A DNA stretch of 15,288 nt from Alphaproteobacteria bacterium (GTDB taxonomy: Bacteria > Pseudomonadota > Alphaproteobacteria > GCA-2731375): contig JASLMY010000109.1 in assembly GCA_030746295.1 (NCBI GenBank), positions 1 to 15,288 of the forward strand. The letters run 5' to 3'. The position numbers and the translations under genes are program-made. Positions 5,666-13,475 of this stretch are shown piece after piece. The notes beneath the pieces are model-generated. The model searched no databases and was not told the DNA's origin. It worked only from the letters and a program-made list of their open reading frames with translations. How positions within the stretch are numbered: position 1 is the stretch's first letter; every line of letters begins with the position of its first letter.

Positions 5666-6690
5666 CGTCGACCCTCGCGGGCCCTGAGCTCGGTCGTCTC
5701 GACCGTCGTGTCGGCCGCCGCCGTCCGGGCCGGCAGATAGTCGGCGACGAGGTAGAGCGGACGCCCCTTGGTCTCGTTGAAGATCCGGCCCAGATACTCG
5801 CCGACGATGCCGATCGTCATCAGTTGCAGGCCGCCCAGCATCAGTATCGCGACCATCAGCGAGGGATAGCCCGCCACCGGATTGCCGAAGAGCAGGGTCT
5901 CGATGATGAGGTAGATGCCATAGGCGATGGCCAGCAGCGCCGTCGCCATGCCGATGTAGGTCGCCACCTTCAGCGGCCCGATGGTGAAGCCGGTGATGCC
6001 TTCGAGCGAGAAGTTCCAGAGCTGCCAATAGCTCCATTTGCTGGTCCCGGCATGTCGTGGCGCGCGGTGATAGGTGACCGCCTTCTGGCGAAAGCCGATC
6101 CAGGCAAAGAGACCCTTCATGAAGCGATGGCGCTCGCGCAGGCCCGACAGCGCCTCCAACGCCCGGCGGCTGATCAGGCGATAGTCGCCGGTATCGGCCG
6201 GTATTCGGACGTTGCCGCCGATCCGCTGGATGACCCGGTAGAAGGCCCGTGCCGTCGCCTTCTTCACGAAGCTCTCGCCCGCACGCGAGAGTCGTTTGGC
6301 GTAGACGACGTCGTAGCCTTGTCGCCATTGGCCGATCAACTCGGGGATCAGCTCTGGCGGGTCCTGGAGGTCGGCGTCGATGGCAATTGCGGCGTCGCCC
6401 GAGGCGTGATCGAGGCCTGCCGTGAGCGCGACCTCCTTGCCGAAATTGCGGCTGAGGTTGACGATTCCGATCCGCGGGTCGGAATCACGAAGATGCTCGA
6501 CGACAGCGAGCGTCTCGTCCGTGCTGCCGTCGTTGACGTAGATGACTTCGCAATCGACGTCGATGGCGTCGAGTGTCGCTGTGAGCCGATCGTGGAAGGC
6601 TGGCAAAACCTCGGCTTCGTCGTAGGCCGGGACGATCACCGAGAGCAATTGCCGGGCGCTCTCCGTTCCGGCTTGGCGCGGCGGGCGCAT
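5662..6690 (-). CDS. GtrB/ArnC-type polyprenyl-phosphate glycosyltransferase (GT2)
   Basis: Transfers a sugar from a nucleotide donor to undecaprenyl phosphate on the cytoplasmic face of the inner membrane. Motifs are those of GT2 DPM1/ArnC/GtrB enzymes: SVIVPAYDEAEVL, IYVNDGSTDETL, the metal-binding DXD in AIDADLQDPPELI, DTGDYRLISRRALEAL, FMKGLFAWIGF, and APRHAGTSKWSYWQLWNFSL, followed by two C-terminal membrane helices (LKVATYIGMATALLAIAYGI and SLMVAILMLGGLQLMTIGIV) and the closing GEYLGRIFNETKGRPLY. I chose the ATG at 6690 (342 aa), about 17 residues before SVIVP; GGAGAGG lies about 14 nt upstream, which is long. The ATG at 6747 (361 aa) is a possible alternative. Still longer starts would run into the GT-C gene. 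Its TGA overlaps the GtrA-family start. Confidence 0.92.
   Translation of the reverse strand: MRPPRQAGTESARQLLSVIVPAYDEAEVLPAFHDRLTATLDAIDVDCEVIYVNDGSTDETLAVVEHLRDSDPRIGIVNLSRNFGKEVALTAGLDHASGDAAIAIDADLQDPPELIPELIGQWRQGYDVVYAKRLSRAGESFVKKATARAFYRVIQRIGGNVRIPADTGDYRLISRRALEALSGLRERHRFMKGLFAWIGFRQKAVTYHRAPRHAGTSKWSYWQLWNFSLEGITGFTIGPLKVATYIGMATALLAIAYGIYLIIETLLFGNPVAGYPSLMVAILMLGGLQLMTIGIVGEYLGRIFNETKGRPLYLVADYLPARTAAADTTVETTELRAREGRR
5672..5676 (-). promoter_or_regulatory. Ribosome binding site inside the GtrB-type gene supporting a TTG start for the GtrA-family gene
   Basis: GAGGG on the minus strand lies 6 nt before the TTG at 5665, whose last two bases begin the TGA of the upstream gene. 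This supports a coupled non-ATG start. Confidence 0.5.
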
Positions 6691-6790
6691 GGGGCGGGTT
6701 GCTACCTCTCCGAATTGCCAGTGCCGAACCCGAATCGATGCCGTCATACTAACCGGTCGAGGGCGCCCGTGACACAGCGGCGCACTAGGT

Positions 6791-8596
6791 TCAGCGGACG
6801 ACCTCCAGCAGGCGGAAGCCCGCCGCCAGTGGATCAGGCAAGGGTATCGGCCGAAGCCATGGTGGCGTCGCGCCGCTTTCGATGGCGACGAACAGCGTCT
6901 TACCGTCGTTGCCGCGCCGGTAGTCGTTGGCTTCCTCGGTGCCGAGGCAGACCAGTACGAGGTCGACGTCTCGGCCGTCGATGATCCGCCGCGCCTCGCT
7001 CGGCGGCAGCCGCCCAAGGGCGCGAACCGCGTCCAGAATGCTGGCGCCGTTGCGGTGATTGGGCGTGGCGATGACCTCGTGGCGCGTACGGTAGAGGAGC
7101 TCGGGACCGAAATTGATGAAGCTCAGGATGCGGCGCGGCCTGTCGTTGAGCGATGGCTCGCTGCCGAGCCAGCGGCTCATCTCGGTTACCGGGCAGGAGG
7201 GGCCGCCGCCGGCCAGCAGTGGCTTTCTCGGCAGGGCCGCGCCGAGGAACAGAAAGCCGAAAATGAACAGGACGACGACCAGCGCGCGTGCCGCCGCGAA
7301 CAGCATATCGCCGCCGCGGGCCAAGCGATCGAGGAGCGAGACCAAAAGCCCCGCATAACCGATCACGACGACGTATTGGGCGAAGCCGGTCCAGCGCTGC
7401 TGCTTGATGGCGAGGGCGACGTAGACCACGACAAACAAGAGCAAAAGCAGCCACATGCGCTTCTTGTCGCCGCTCTCCCTCCAACCACGCACGATCAGGA
7501 AGGGCAACGCCAGCATTGCCGGGCCCAAGTGAAAGAGAAAGCGCGAGAGCGAGCCCAGAGGGTCGGCGAAATCGATCAGCGGCGCGAACTCGGCGATGTA
7601 GTTGAACCAGAGCGTCACCACAGCCGGATCAACGTCGACCAAGGGACCGGCATAGAACTTCGGGAGGAGAAGCCACATCCCGCCGGCGACAGAGAGGGCA
7701 CCTGCCAATCCGATCGGCAGCCGAACCTCCTTGAGCCGACAGAGACGGACCCGCCGGTCGACGACAAAGATGGCGATGGCCGCAATCGCGGTCAGTCCGA
7801 GAAGGACCAGATGGACCACCGACGGGGCGTCGAAGACGACGATGCGAAAACCGTCCAGACCGTGCTCCAAGGGCAAGGTCACGGCGAAACCGAGCGTCAG
7901 GCCCGAGGCGAAGACCGCGGTCTTGAACGCGAAGCGGGCCCGTGCCGCGACCCAGCCGAGCCCCAGTGCGACGAACAGCACGGCGATGGCCACCAGGGCC
8001 TCGAGGCTGATCCAAAGGCTCAAGGTCGCCGGCAGCGCTGCCAGGAGGGCGGTTCTGGTGGTCGCTTCGGCCGAAACCAGCCTCAGGCCGGCACCGACCA
8101 GCCAGACGAAGAGCAGGGCCAGCAACGCGTGATGATCGGGCCGGGCAATCGACGCGATATGAACGATGAAGAGTTGAAAGGCGAAGAGCACGCCGAGGTA
8201 AACGAGGCCCCGGTCATCGAACAACGGACGCACCGCCCAGAGCAGAACCAGAAGAGACAAGAGGTGCATGACCGGGCTGACGAAGACGCCCCAAAGGTGC
8301 AGCGCGGTGTCGAAATCAGTAAACGGCAGAAAGAGTGTGGTTCCGGCGAGCAGGACGGCGTCGAATGGCCGCGGCCAATAGAGAGTATCGCCGTCGGGCG
8401 GGTTGCCCCGGTGGATCGAATGGTCGAACCAGTCGCCGGTTTCGACGAACTGCTTGGCGCGCAGCAAGTGGGTGTAGCCGTCGAGGCCGATGAACTTGCC
8501 GTCGAGAGCGACGAAGCCGTCGCGGGCGTGGCTCAACACCTGTGCGGCGATGACGAGCAGGATCGGAAACGCGACAATGGCGAAGTAGCGGCGCAT
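6791..8596 (-). CDS. Large polytopic GT-C glycosyltransferase, STT3/AglB-like
   Basis: This 601-aa protein has a signal-anchor helix (4-21), about ten more hydrophobic helices, and a soluble C-terminal domain from about residue 470, expected in the periplasm. The first loop carries an acidic-aromatic-His motif, IGLDGYTHLLRAKQFVETGD (36-55), then WFDHS and YWPRPFDAVLLAG (73-85). ARPDHHALLALLFVWLVGAG (151-170) and LWISLEAL (194-201) follow. This order resembles the D-x-Y-x-H, D-x-x-H and W-x-S-x-E elements of STT3/AglB and other GT-C enzymes that use lipid-linked sugar donors outside the cytoplasm. I infer that it transfers the sugar made by the GtrB-type enzyme and moved by the GtrA-family protein onto a lipopolysaccharide or other envelope acceptor, or onto protein; the acceptor is not visible. 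The C-terminus, with NFGPELLYRTRHEVIATPNH and VDLVLVCLG, is typical of such proteins. It is the first gene of the cassette. No strong ribosome binding site precedes the ATG at 8596. Confidence 0.7.
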   Translation of the reverse strand: MRRYFAIVAFPILLVIAAQVLSHARDGFVALDGKFIGLDGYTHLLRAKQFVETGDWFDHSIHRGNPPDGDTLYWPRPFDAVLLAGTTLFLPFTDFDTALHLWGVFVSPVMHLLSLLVLLWAVRPLFDDRGLVYLGVLFAFQLFIVHIASIARPDHHALLALLFVWLVGAGLRLVSAEATTRTALLAALPATLSLWISLEALVAIAVLFVALGLGWVAARARFAFKTAVFASGLTLGFAVTLPLEHGLDGFRIVVFDAPSVVHLVLLGLTAIAAIAIFVVDRRVRLCRLKEVRLPIGLAGALSVAGGMWLLLPKFYAGPLVDVDPAVVTLWFNYIAEFAPLIDFADPLGSLSRFLFHLGPAMLALPFLIVRGWRESGDKKRMWLLLLLFVVVYVALAIKQQRWTGFAQYVVVIGYAGLLVSLLDRLARGGDMLFAAARALVVVLFIFGFLFLGAALPRKPLLAGGGPSCPVTEMSRWLGSEPSLNDRPRRILSFINFGPELLYRTRHEVIATPNHRNGASILDAVRALGRLPPSEARRIIDGRDVDLVLVCLGTEEANDYRRGNDGKTLFVAIESGATPPWLRPIPLPDPLAAGFRLLEVVR

Positions 8597-8860
8597 GCCT
8601 TGGGTGCGGTGGTATCCAGCTGTTCGTCTTGCGGCTTAACCCATATGGATACAGACGGGTGTGATTACCAGTCCCAGTCGTCCAAGACGCTACCAAATGC
8701 CGGTCAGATATCCATGTTTTTTTGATCCGCCGCGCGATCCGACGACACTGTCAGTCGGGTGAATTGTATGTGACCGTCAATTCATCAACTTATCGATCAG
8801 CCACTTGCCGCCAAACGCCCCCGGGGACTCTGGCCATGGGGCCGCAAGCCGAAATCGGCC
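8597..8860. other. 264-bp intergenic region, relatively AT-rich
   Basis: It lies between two minus-strand genes and so should hold the promoter of the glycosylation cassette. I see no convincing -35/-10 pair. Visible structure: a run of seven T (8717-8723, plus strand), an inverted repeat TGAATTG (8760-8766) / CAATTCA (8778-8784) with an 11-nt spacer, and a short GCCGA-AA-TCGGC stem (8848-8859) just past the nuclease-like gene. None is compelling alone. Base composition is lower in GC than the flanking genes. No ORF here looks coding. Confidence 0.5.
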
Positions 8861-9325
8861 CTATTCGACGGCCTTTCGCCAGAGACCCCGATGATGACGC
8901 CTGGCATCCCGCTCGAAACGGCGGTAGGCATCGGTGGTCTCGGTATCGGCCCGGGCCCAGCCGGTGTAGGTCATGCCCTCGGAGAGATCGTAGCCGCCGG
9001 CACGGCAGATCGCCGGCGGCTCGTCGGTGGTACCGCCTTTGACCAGATCGCAACTCACCTTGGCGCCGGCGGTGAGATCGAGAAGCGCACTTCTGGAAAC
9101 CCGACCGCAGGCAATCGTCTTGCCGGCGACAGCACAGCGGTTGTCGAGTACCGGCGCGATGATGCCGTAGAGCCGTAGTCGCCGGCCGCCGATCTCCAGC
9201 GTATCGCCGTCGACGATGCGGACCTCGCCCGAGAAGTCGGCGCCGGTGGCCGGGGTGGCCAAGATCGGAATCGAGGCCAGGAACAGAGAACCGGCGAGGA
9301 CAAAGCTCTTGAGCATGCTTGCCAT
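8861..9325 (-). CDS. Secreted staphylococcal-nuclease-fold protein, probably catalytically dead
   Basis: This 154-aa protein has a Sec signal peptide (hydrophobic 6-27, likely cleavage after ATGA at 29) and an SNase/thermonuclease domain: VRIVDGDTLEIGGRRLRLYG (35-54), four cysteines (C64, C73, C92, C107) spaced as in periplasmic members, then CRAGGYDLSEGMTYTGWAR and the C-terminal ARRHHRGLW. Active members have RLxGIDAPE; here it is RLYGIIAPV, so the Ca-binding Asp (SNase D40) is I56 and the general-base Glu (E43) is V59. The DRYGR loop bearing the catalytic Arg (R87) is replaced by KGGTTDEPPA. D39, D41 and R51 remain. It is therefore more likely a binding or structural protein than a nuclease. 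The in-frame ATG at 9316 is an alternative start; both leave a full signal peptide. Confidence 0.82.
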   Translation of the reverse strand: MASMLKSFVLAGSLFLASIPILATPATGADFSGEVRIVDGDTLEIGGRRLRLYGIIAPVLDNRCAVAGKTIACGRVSRSALLDLTAGAKVSCDLVKGGTTDEPPAICRAGGYDLSEGMTYTGWARADTETTDAYRRFERDARRHHRGLWRKAVE

Positions 9326-9434
9326 CCACTAACATTAGCGCATCGCCGCCGCGCCGCCCTACCACGATTCGGGCATCGCTGATCACGAAGGTGCGAACAG
9401 CCTTCAGTCCGGCGCCGACTGATCTTTTGTCTCT

Positions 9435-9469
9435 GGCGGCCCTCGGTCGGGCTGGCCGATCGCCTTTTT
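9435..9469 (+). terminator. Orphan intrinsic-terminator-like hairpin followed by T5
   Basis: GGCGGCC (9435-9441) can pair with GGC...CGCC (9454-9456 and 9461-9464) with a 3'-side bulge, and TTTTT follows at 9465-9469. No plus-strand gene precedes it: the upstream DNA is the start of the minus-strand nuclease-like gene. It could end a small RNA, protect folE from antisense readthrough, or be chance. Confidence 0.35.
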
Positions 9470-9689
9470 AGCGTCGATAACGAGTAGGGCTCAGGTCGTG
9501 TCTCGTGTCACCATCGGTATGCGCCCGGCCGGCATCATTTGTGTTGTCCCGCGCCGCAATACTGCCATCGAACGTGCCCGGCGGAAATTCGGTTTCGCCT
9601 TGACCTGACCGATGTGATCGGGAATGAAGGAACGCACCGGTCCGAGGCGGCGGCCGCGGGCTGGCGGCGGATTGGTTTATCGGATGTCT

Positions 9690-9695
9690 GGAGAG
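9690..9695 (+). promoter_or_regulatory. Ribosome binding site that fixes the folE start
   Basis: GGAGAG lies 3 nt before the ATG at 9699 (GGAG core 5 nt before), whereas the ATG at 9684 has only GGCGGATTGG upstream. I therefore chose 9699. Confidence 0.6.
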
Positions 9696-9698
9696 ACG

Positions 9699-10349
9699 AT
9701 GCCCGGATCAGAAAAAGGGCCCCTGGTCGAGGATTTGGCAACGGCGCGCAAGCGGGCTCTAGCGGCGCGGCCGAGCCGAGAGGCGGCCGAGGAAGCGGTC
9801 CGGACCCTGATCCGCTGGGCCGGCGACGATCCCGAGCGCGAGGGTCTGGCCGGTACGCCCGAGCGCGTGGTTCGCAGCTACGAGGAGTTCTTTGCCGGCT
9901 ACGAGGAGGACCCGGTACAGGTTCTGAAGCGCACCTTCGAGGAGGTCGAGGGCTATGACGGGATGGTGGTGCTCAGGAACATTCGCTTCGAAAGCCATTG
10001 CGAGCATCACATGGCGCCGATCATCGGCATCGCCCATGTCGGCTATTTCCCCCGCCGCCGCGTCGTCGGCATCTCCAAGCTGGCCCGGATCGTCGAGATC
10101 TATGCCAAGCGCCTACAGATCCAGGAGAAGATGACGGCGCAGATCGCCAATACCATAGACGAGGTCCTGGAGCCGCACGGCGTTGCCGTCGTCATCCGCG
10201 CCGCGCATCAATGCATGACCACGCGCGGCATCCACAAGCCCGGCGTCGACATGGTGACGAGCCGCATGCTGGGCGCCTTCCGCAAAGACGCGTCGACCCG
10301 GCGCGAGTTCCTCGCCAATATCGGCGACAGCTCGTACCTGCACGAGTGA
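9699..10349 (+). CDS. folE: GTP cyclohydrolase I (type IA, zinc)
   Basis: Converts GTP to 7,8-dihydroneopterin triphosphate, the first step to tetrahydrofolate and also the entry to 7-deazaguanine (queuosine) synthesis; a cytoplasmic homodecamer. At 216 aa it matches the E. coli enzyme (222 aa). The zinc ligands are visible: C101 and H104 in [14 protein letters not shown] and C172 in [11 protein letters not shown]. Other family blocks are [20 protein letters not shown] (48-67), [31 protein letters not shown] (115-134), [16 protein letters not shown], and the end [16 protein letters not shown]. No break or substitution of key residues is seen. It is convergent with the RND transporter gene, with only 3 bp between the two stop codons. 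No folate or queuosine genes accompany it. Confidence 0.97.
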   Translation: MPGSEKGPLVEDLATARKRALAARPSREAAEEAVRTLIRWAGDDPEREGLAGTPERVVRSYEEFFAGYEEDPVQVLKRTFEEVEGYDGMVVLRNIRFESHCEHHMAPIIGIAHVGYFPRRRVVGISKLARIVEIYAKRLQIQEKMTAQIANTIDEVLEPHGVAVVIRAAHQCMTTRGIHKPGVDMVTSRMLGAFRKDASTRREFLANIGDSSYLHE

Positions 10350-10352
10350 TCG

Positions 10353-13300
10353 TCAGCCGGGGATGGCCGCGGCCGTTCTGCCTTCCGCCTCGATCCTCGC
10401 CAGGCCGAAGTCCTCCAGGATCGTGTAGAGGGCGGGCACCACCAACAGCACCAGCAGCGTCGAGGCCAACAGGCCGAAGGCCAAGCTCGCCGCCAGCGGG
10501 ATCAGGATCTGTGCTTGCAGGCTGGTCTCGCTCAAGAGCGGCAGCAGGCCGACGATGGTGGTGAGCGAGGTCAGCAGCACCGCCCGGAAGCGGTCGCGGC
10601 TCGCCTGCCGCGCCGCGTCGTGCACCGCTAGGCCTGAACGCGCGTGGCGCTTGACGAAATTGACAAGCAGGATCGAATCGTTGACGACGATGCCGGCGAG
10701 CGCGACGAAGCCCATCAGGCTCGGCATCGACAATTCCAGCCCCAGCGCCAGATGCCCCCAGACGACGCCGACGAAGGCGAAGGGGATCGCAACCATGACG
10801 ATGACCGGCTCGACGTAGGAGCGGAAGAGGAAGCTCAAGACCAGGAAGAGCCCGACGAGAGCGATCGTCGCCGCCCTCAGCATCGAGGCCATGGTCTTGC
10901 CCTGCTCTTCCGCCTGGCCCTCGAGCGTGACGACGATGCCCGGATGACGCGCCAGCAGGTCCGGCAGGAAACGGGCTTGCGTGTCGGCCAGGACCTCGTT
11001 GGCATTGGCGAGGTCGGAATCGAGATCGGCCGTGACGGTGACGGTGCGGCGGCCGTCCACGCGGGCGATACGGCCGTAGCCGCGGCCGCTCTCGTAGCGG
11101 GCGACGGCGTCGAGCGGGATCTGGCGGCCGTCGCGCCCGGTGACAGTGAAATACTCCAGGTCGGTGAGGCTGTTCTGGTCGCTGCGGGCGAGGCGGACGT
11201 CGATCTCGTAGGCCTCGTTGCCGACCTGGATCTCGGCTGCCGTGGCACCGAAGAAGGCGGCGCGCAGCTGGCGGGCGATGGTTTGCGCATCGAGCCCCAG
11301 GCTCGCCGCCCCTTCGCGAAGCCTGAGGCGGACCTCGGGCTTGCCGGGGCGCAAGTCGTCGGCGACGTCGAAGACGCCGGAATAGCCGGCGAGCCAATCC
11401 TGCAATTCCACGGCGGCCCGCTTCATCACGGCCAAGTCGTCGCCCTGCAGGCGGACCTCGATCGCCCGTCCCCCGGGACCGATCTGGGCCTGCTTGAAGT
11501 TGATCTGCAGGACGTCGGGCGGCATGCCCACGACCTCGCGCCAGCGGTTCTGGATCTCCTGCACCCGACCCCGGCGTTCCTCGGCGCCCAAGAGGTCGAC
11601 CGAGACGGTGGCGACGTGCGGACCCGTCTCGCCGCTGTCGGTGTTTTCGGCAAAGCTGACGAGCACGTTGCGGACGAGGCGCTTTCCCTTTGGTTGCAGT
11701 GGCGTCAATTCCTCGTCGACCTGCTTCAGGCTAGCGACGACTTGCGCCACCACGGTTTCGGTGCGGGCGAGCGGAGTGCCCTGCGGCAGCAGGATGCGGG
11801 CCACGACGACGTCGCCGTCGAGTTCGGGAAAGGCCCGGAATTTGAGGACGCCGCCCGCGACCATGGCAATCGAAATCAGGAACACGGCGAGGACGGCGCC
11901 GATAAAGGGGTAACGCCAGGCGACGGCGGCATCCACCGTCGGCCCGAGGACGCGTTGCCTCAAATGCTCGACGGCCGCCTCGACCCGGAGGCGCAGCCGC
12001 GATTGCCGGCTGTTGGCGTGGGCGGCGAGGCTGTGCGCCAAGTGGCTCGGCAAGATCAGGAACGCCTCCACCAGGCTCACCGACAGGACCGCAATTAGGA
12101 CAACGGGTAAGACCCTGAGAATGGCGCCGATCTCGCCAGCCAGGAAGGAGAGCGGCGCGAAGACGACGATCGTTGTCGCGAACGAGGCCAAGACGCCCGG
12201 TGCCACCTCGGCCGTGCCCTTGACCGCTGCCTCGAAGGGGGCATCGCCACGCTCCAGCCGGGCGGCGATGTTCTCGGCGATGACGATAGCGTCGTCCATC
12301 AGCAAGCCGAGCGCGATCAGCAGGGCGACCATGGTGATCATGTTGATCGAGATCGAGAACAGCACCATCACCGCGAGCGCGCCAAGGAAGGAGACCGGTA
12401 GCCCCATCGCCACCCAGAACGAGAAGCGGAAGCTGAAGAAGGCCGTCATCACCAACAGCACCAGCACGAGGCCCTGAAGGCCGTTCTTCAGCAAGAGGTT
12501 GAGGCGGTCGCGGACGATGCTGGCGACGTCGCGGGTCAGCGCGAAGGCGACGCCAGGGGGCGCGATTTGGCGCTCTCTCTCGATCAGCTCGCGGACCGCG
12601 TCGACGGTCTCGAGCGTGTCTTCGTTGCGTCGCTTGGTGATGTCGAGGACCGCCGCCCGCTGGCCGTTGAAGAGCGTCCGTTCCTCGTCCAACTCGAAAC
12701 GGTCGCTGATCCGGGCGATGTCGCCAAGGCGCACCTCGGCCCCGGTCGCGCCGCCGATCACGACGATGTCGGCGAAGGCGGCGGCGGTGCGGCGGCGGTC
12801 GGTGAAGCGGATCAGGATGTCGCGCTCGGTCGTCTCCACGGTGCCGGACGGCAGATCCAGGCTCTGGCGGCGGACGATGTCCGCCAGGTCCTGGGCGCTG
12901 AGGCCGAGCTTACGAAGCGTCAGCGCCGGCGCCTCGATTCTGATCTGATGGTCGGAAAAGCCCCGGATCGCCACTTGCGAGATCTTCGGGTGGCGGAGCA
13001 TCCGGTCCTTCAAGCCCTCGGCGAAGGCCTTCAGGTCCGGTGCCGACATCGGTCCGGCGACTGCCACCGAGACCACGAAGTCGGTGAGGCCGAGCTGGCG
13101 GATGATCGGCGCCTCGACGTCTTCGGGAAAGTCGTCGATGGCCTCGACCTCGGTCTTCACCTGACCGAGGAAACGGTCGAAATCGGCGCTCTCATGCATG
13201 ACCACGGTGGTGACGCCCAGGCTCTCCACGGCCGAGCAGCGGACCTCGTCCAGATCGTCGACCTTTTCGACGGCGTCTTCGATGCGCCGGCAGACGGCCT

Positions 13301-13475
13301 CCTCGACTTCGTCGGCACTGGCCCCGGGATAGAGGGTGCGAATCTCGACCTCGTCGGCCGGGATCGGCGGAAAGGTCTCGCGCAGAAGGGTCGGCAGGCC
13401 CAACAGGCCGGCCACCATGATGCCCAGCATCATCAGGTTGGCTGCAGTCGGGTGGCGGGCGAAAAAGCGGATCAT
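10353..13475 (-). CDS. RND-family efflux transporter, inner-membrane subunit (HAE/AcrB-like)
   Basis: A 1040-aa proton-driven exporter, the usual length for AcrB/MexB relatives. It has an N-terminal helix (residues 10-30), a large periplasmic loop, helices 2-6 (about 334-480), a cytoplasmic link, helix 7 (522-545), a second periplasmic domain, and helices 8-12 (866-1020), showing the internal duplication of the family. The proton-relay aspartates D394 and D395 are present in GLLMDDAIVIAENIAA. In helix 10 the position of AcrB K940 is Asn in AGIVVNDSILLVNF (928-940), as in many RND proteins outside the AcrB subgroup. ETFPPIPADEVEIRTLYPGA (33-52) is typical of this subgroup. Drug, lipid or metabolite export cannot be told apart; no metal-site motif of CzcA type was seen. 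Its ATG overlaps the adaptor TGA as ATGA, so the two are cotranslated. An outer-membrane TolC-type partner is not in the window. Confidence 0.95.
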   Translation of the reverse strand: MIRFFARHPTAANLMMLGIMVAGLLGLPTLLRETFPPIPADEVEIRTLYPGASADEVEEAVCRRIEDAVEKVDDLDEVRCSAVESLGVTTVVMHESADFDRFLGQVKTEVEAIDDFPEDVEAPIIRQLGLTDFVVSVAVAGPMSAPDLKAFAEGLKDRMLRHPKISQVAIRGFSDHQIRIEAPALTLRKLGLSAQDLADIVRRQSLDLPSGTVETTERDILIRFTDRRRTAAAFADIVVIGGATGAEVRLGDIARISDRFELDEERTLFNGQRAAVLDITKRRNEDTLETVDAVRELIERERQIAPPGVAFALTRDVASIVRDRLNLLLKNGLQGLVLVLLVMTAFFSFRFSFWVAMGLPVSFLGALAVMVLFSISINMITMVALLIALGLLMDDAIVIAENIAARLERGDAPFEAAVKGTAEVAPGVLASFATTIVVFAPLSFLAGEIGAILRVLPVVLIAVLSVSLVEAFLILPSHLAHSLAAHANSRQSRLRLRVEAAVEHLRQRVLGPTVDAAVAWRYPFIGAVLAVFLISIAMVAGGVLKFRAFPELDGDVVVARILLPQGTPLARTETVVAQVVASLKQVDEELTPLQPKGKRLVRNVLVSFAENTDSGETGPHVATVSVDLLGAEERRGRVQEIQNRWREVVGMPPDVLQINFKQAQIGPGGRAIEVRLQGDDLAVMKRAAVELQDWLAGYSGVFDVADDLRPGKPEVRLRLREGAASLGLDAQTIARQLRAAFFGATAAEIQVGNEAYEIDVRLARSDQNSLTDLEYFTVTGRDGRQIPLDAVARYESGRGYGRIARVDGRRTVTVTADLDSDLANANEVLADTQARFLPDLLARHPGIVVTLEGQAEEQGKTMASMLRAATIALVGLFLVLSFLFRSYVEPVIVMVAIPFAFVGVVWGHLALGLELSMPSLMGFVALAGIVVNDSILLVNFVKRHARSGLAVHDAARQASRDRFRAVLLTSLTTIVGLLPLLSETSLQAQILIPLAASLAFGLLASTLLVLLVVPALYTILEDFGLARIEAEGRTAAAIPG

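Larger units (their letters stand above)
9326..9698. other. 373-bp intergenic region between the divergent nuclease-like gene and folE
   Basis: It should contain both divergent promoters. A TTGACC (9600-9605) on the plus strand resembles a -35 element for folE, but the -10 position 17 bp on (AATGAA) is poor. A terminator-like hairpin lies at 9435-9469. An in-frame ATG at 9624 exists for folE, but the extension ([15 protein letters not shown]) does not resemble FolE. I see no riboswitch core that I can defend. Confidence 0.5.

Noticed and set aside
5666..6328. Upstream extension of the GtrA-family frame inside the GT2 gene, suggesting a 365-aa fusion
   Set aside because: The extra residues are an out-of-frame reading of GT2 coding sequence and look nothing like a domain; ordinary GtrA length is reached from 5665.
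5824..6984. Plus-strand ORF (386 codons) opposite the GT2 gene
   Set aside because: The minus strand encodes an unmistakable GtrB/ArnC glycosyltransferase here; this reading has no family motif.
8645..8715. ATGGATA (8645-8651) and TATCCAT (8709-8715), an inverted repeat with a long spacer
   Set aside because: Seven-base arms 57 bp apart are expected by chance and lie near no other mobile-element sign; no target duplication or transposase is present.
8717..8723. Run of seven T, considered as an intrinsic terminator
   Set aside because: No stable stem precedes it on the plus strand, and the genes on both sides are on the minus strand, where it would be an A run.
7055..8725. Long plus-strand ORF (556 codons) opposite the GT-C gene, rich in Gln, Glu, Asp and Arg
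   Set aside because: It is the antisense shadow of a clear membrane protein. The low-complexity charged composition is what the reverse complement of hydrophobic high-GC codons gives, and no family motif is present.
10363..10372. Palindromic GC string GGCCGCGGCC near the end of the RND gene
   Set aside because: It lies within the coding sequence (Ala codons), has no T-tract, and is common in DNA of this composition.
10644..12098. Long plus-strand ORF (484 codons) opposite the RND transporter gene
   Set aside because: Antisense shadow of a well-supported gene, with no recognisable domain; the sense strand shows all RND motifs.
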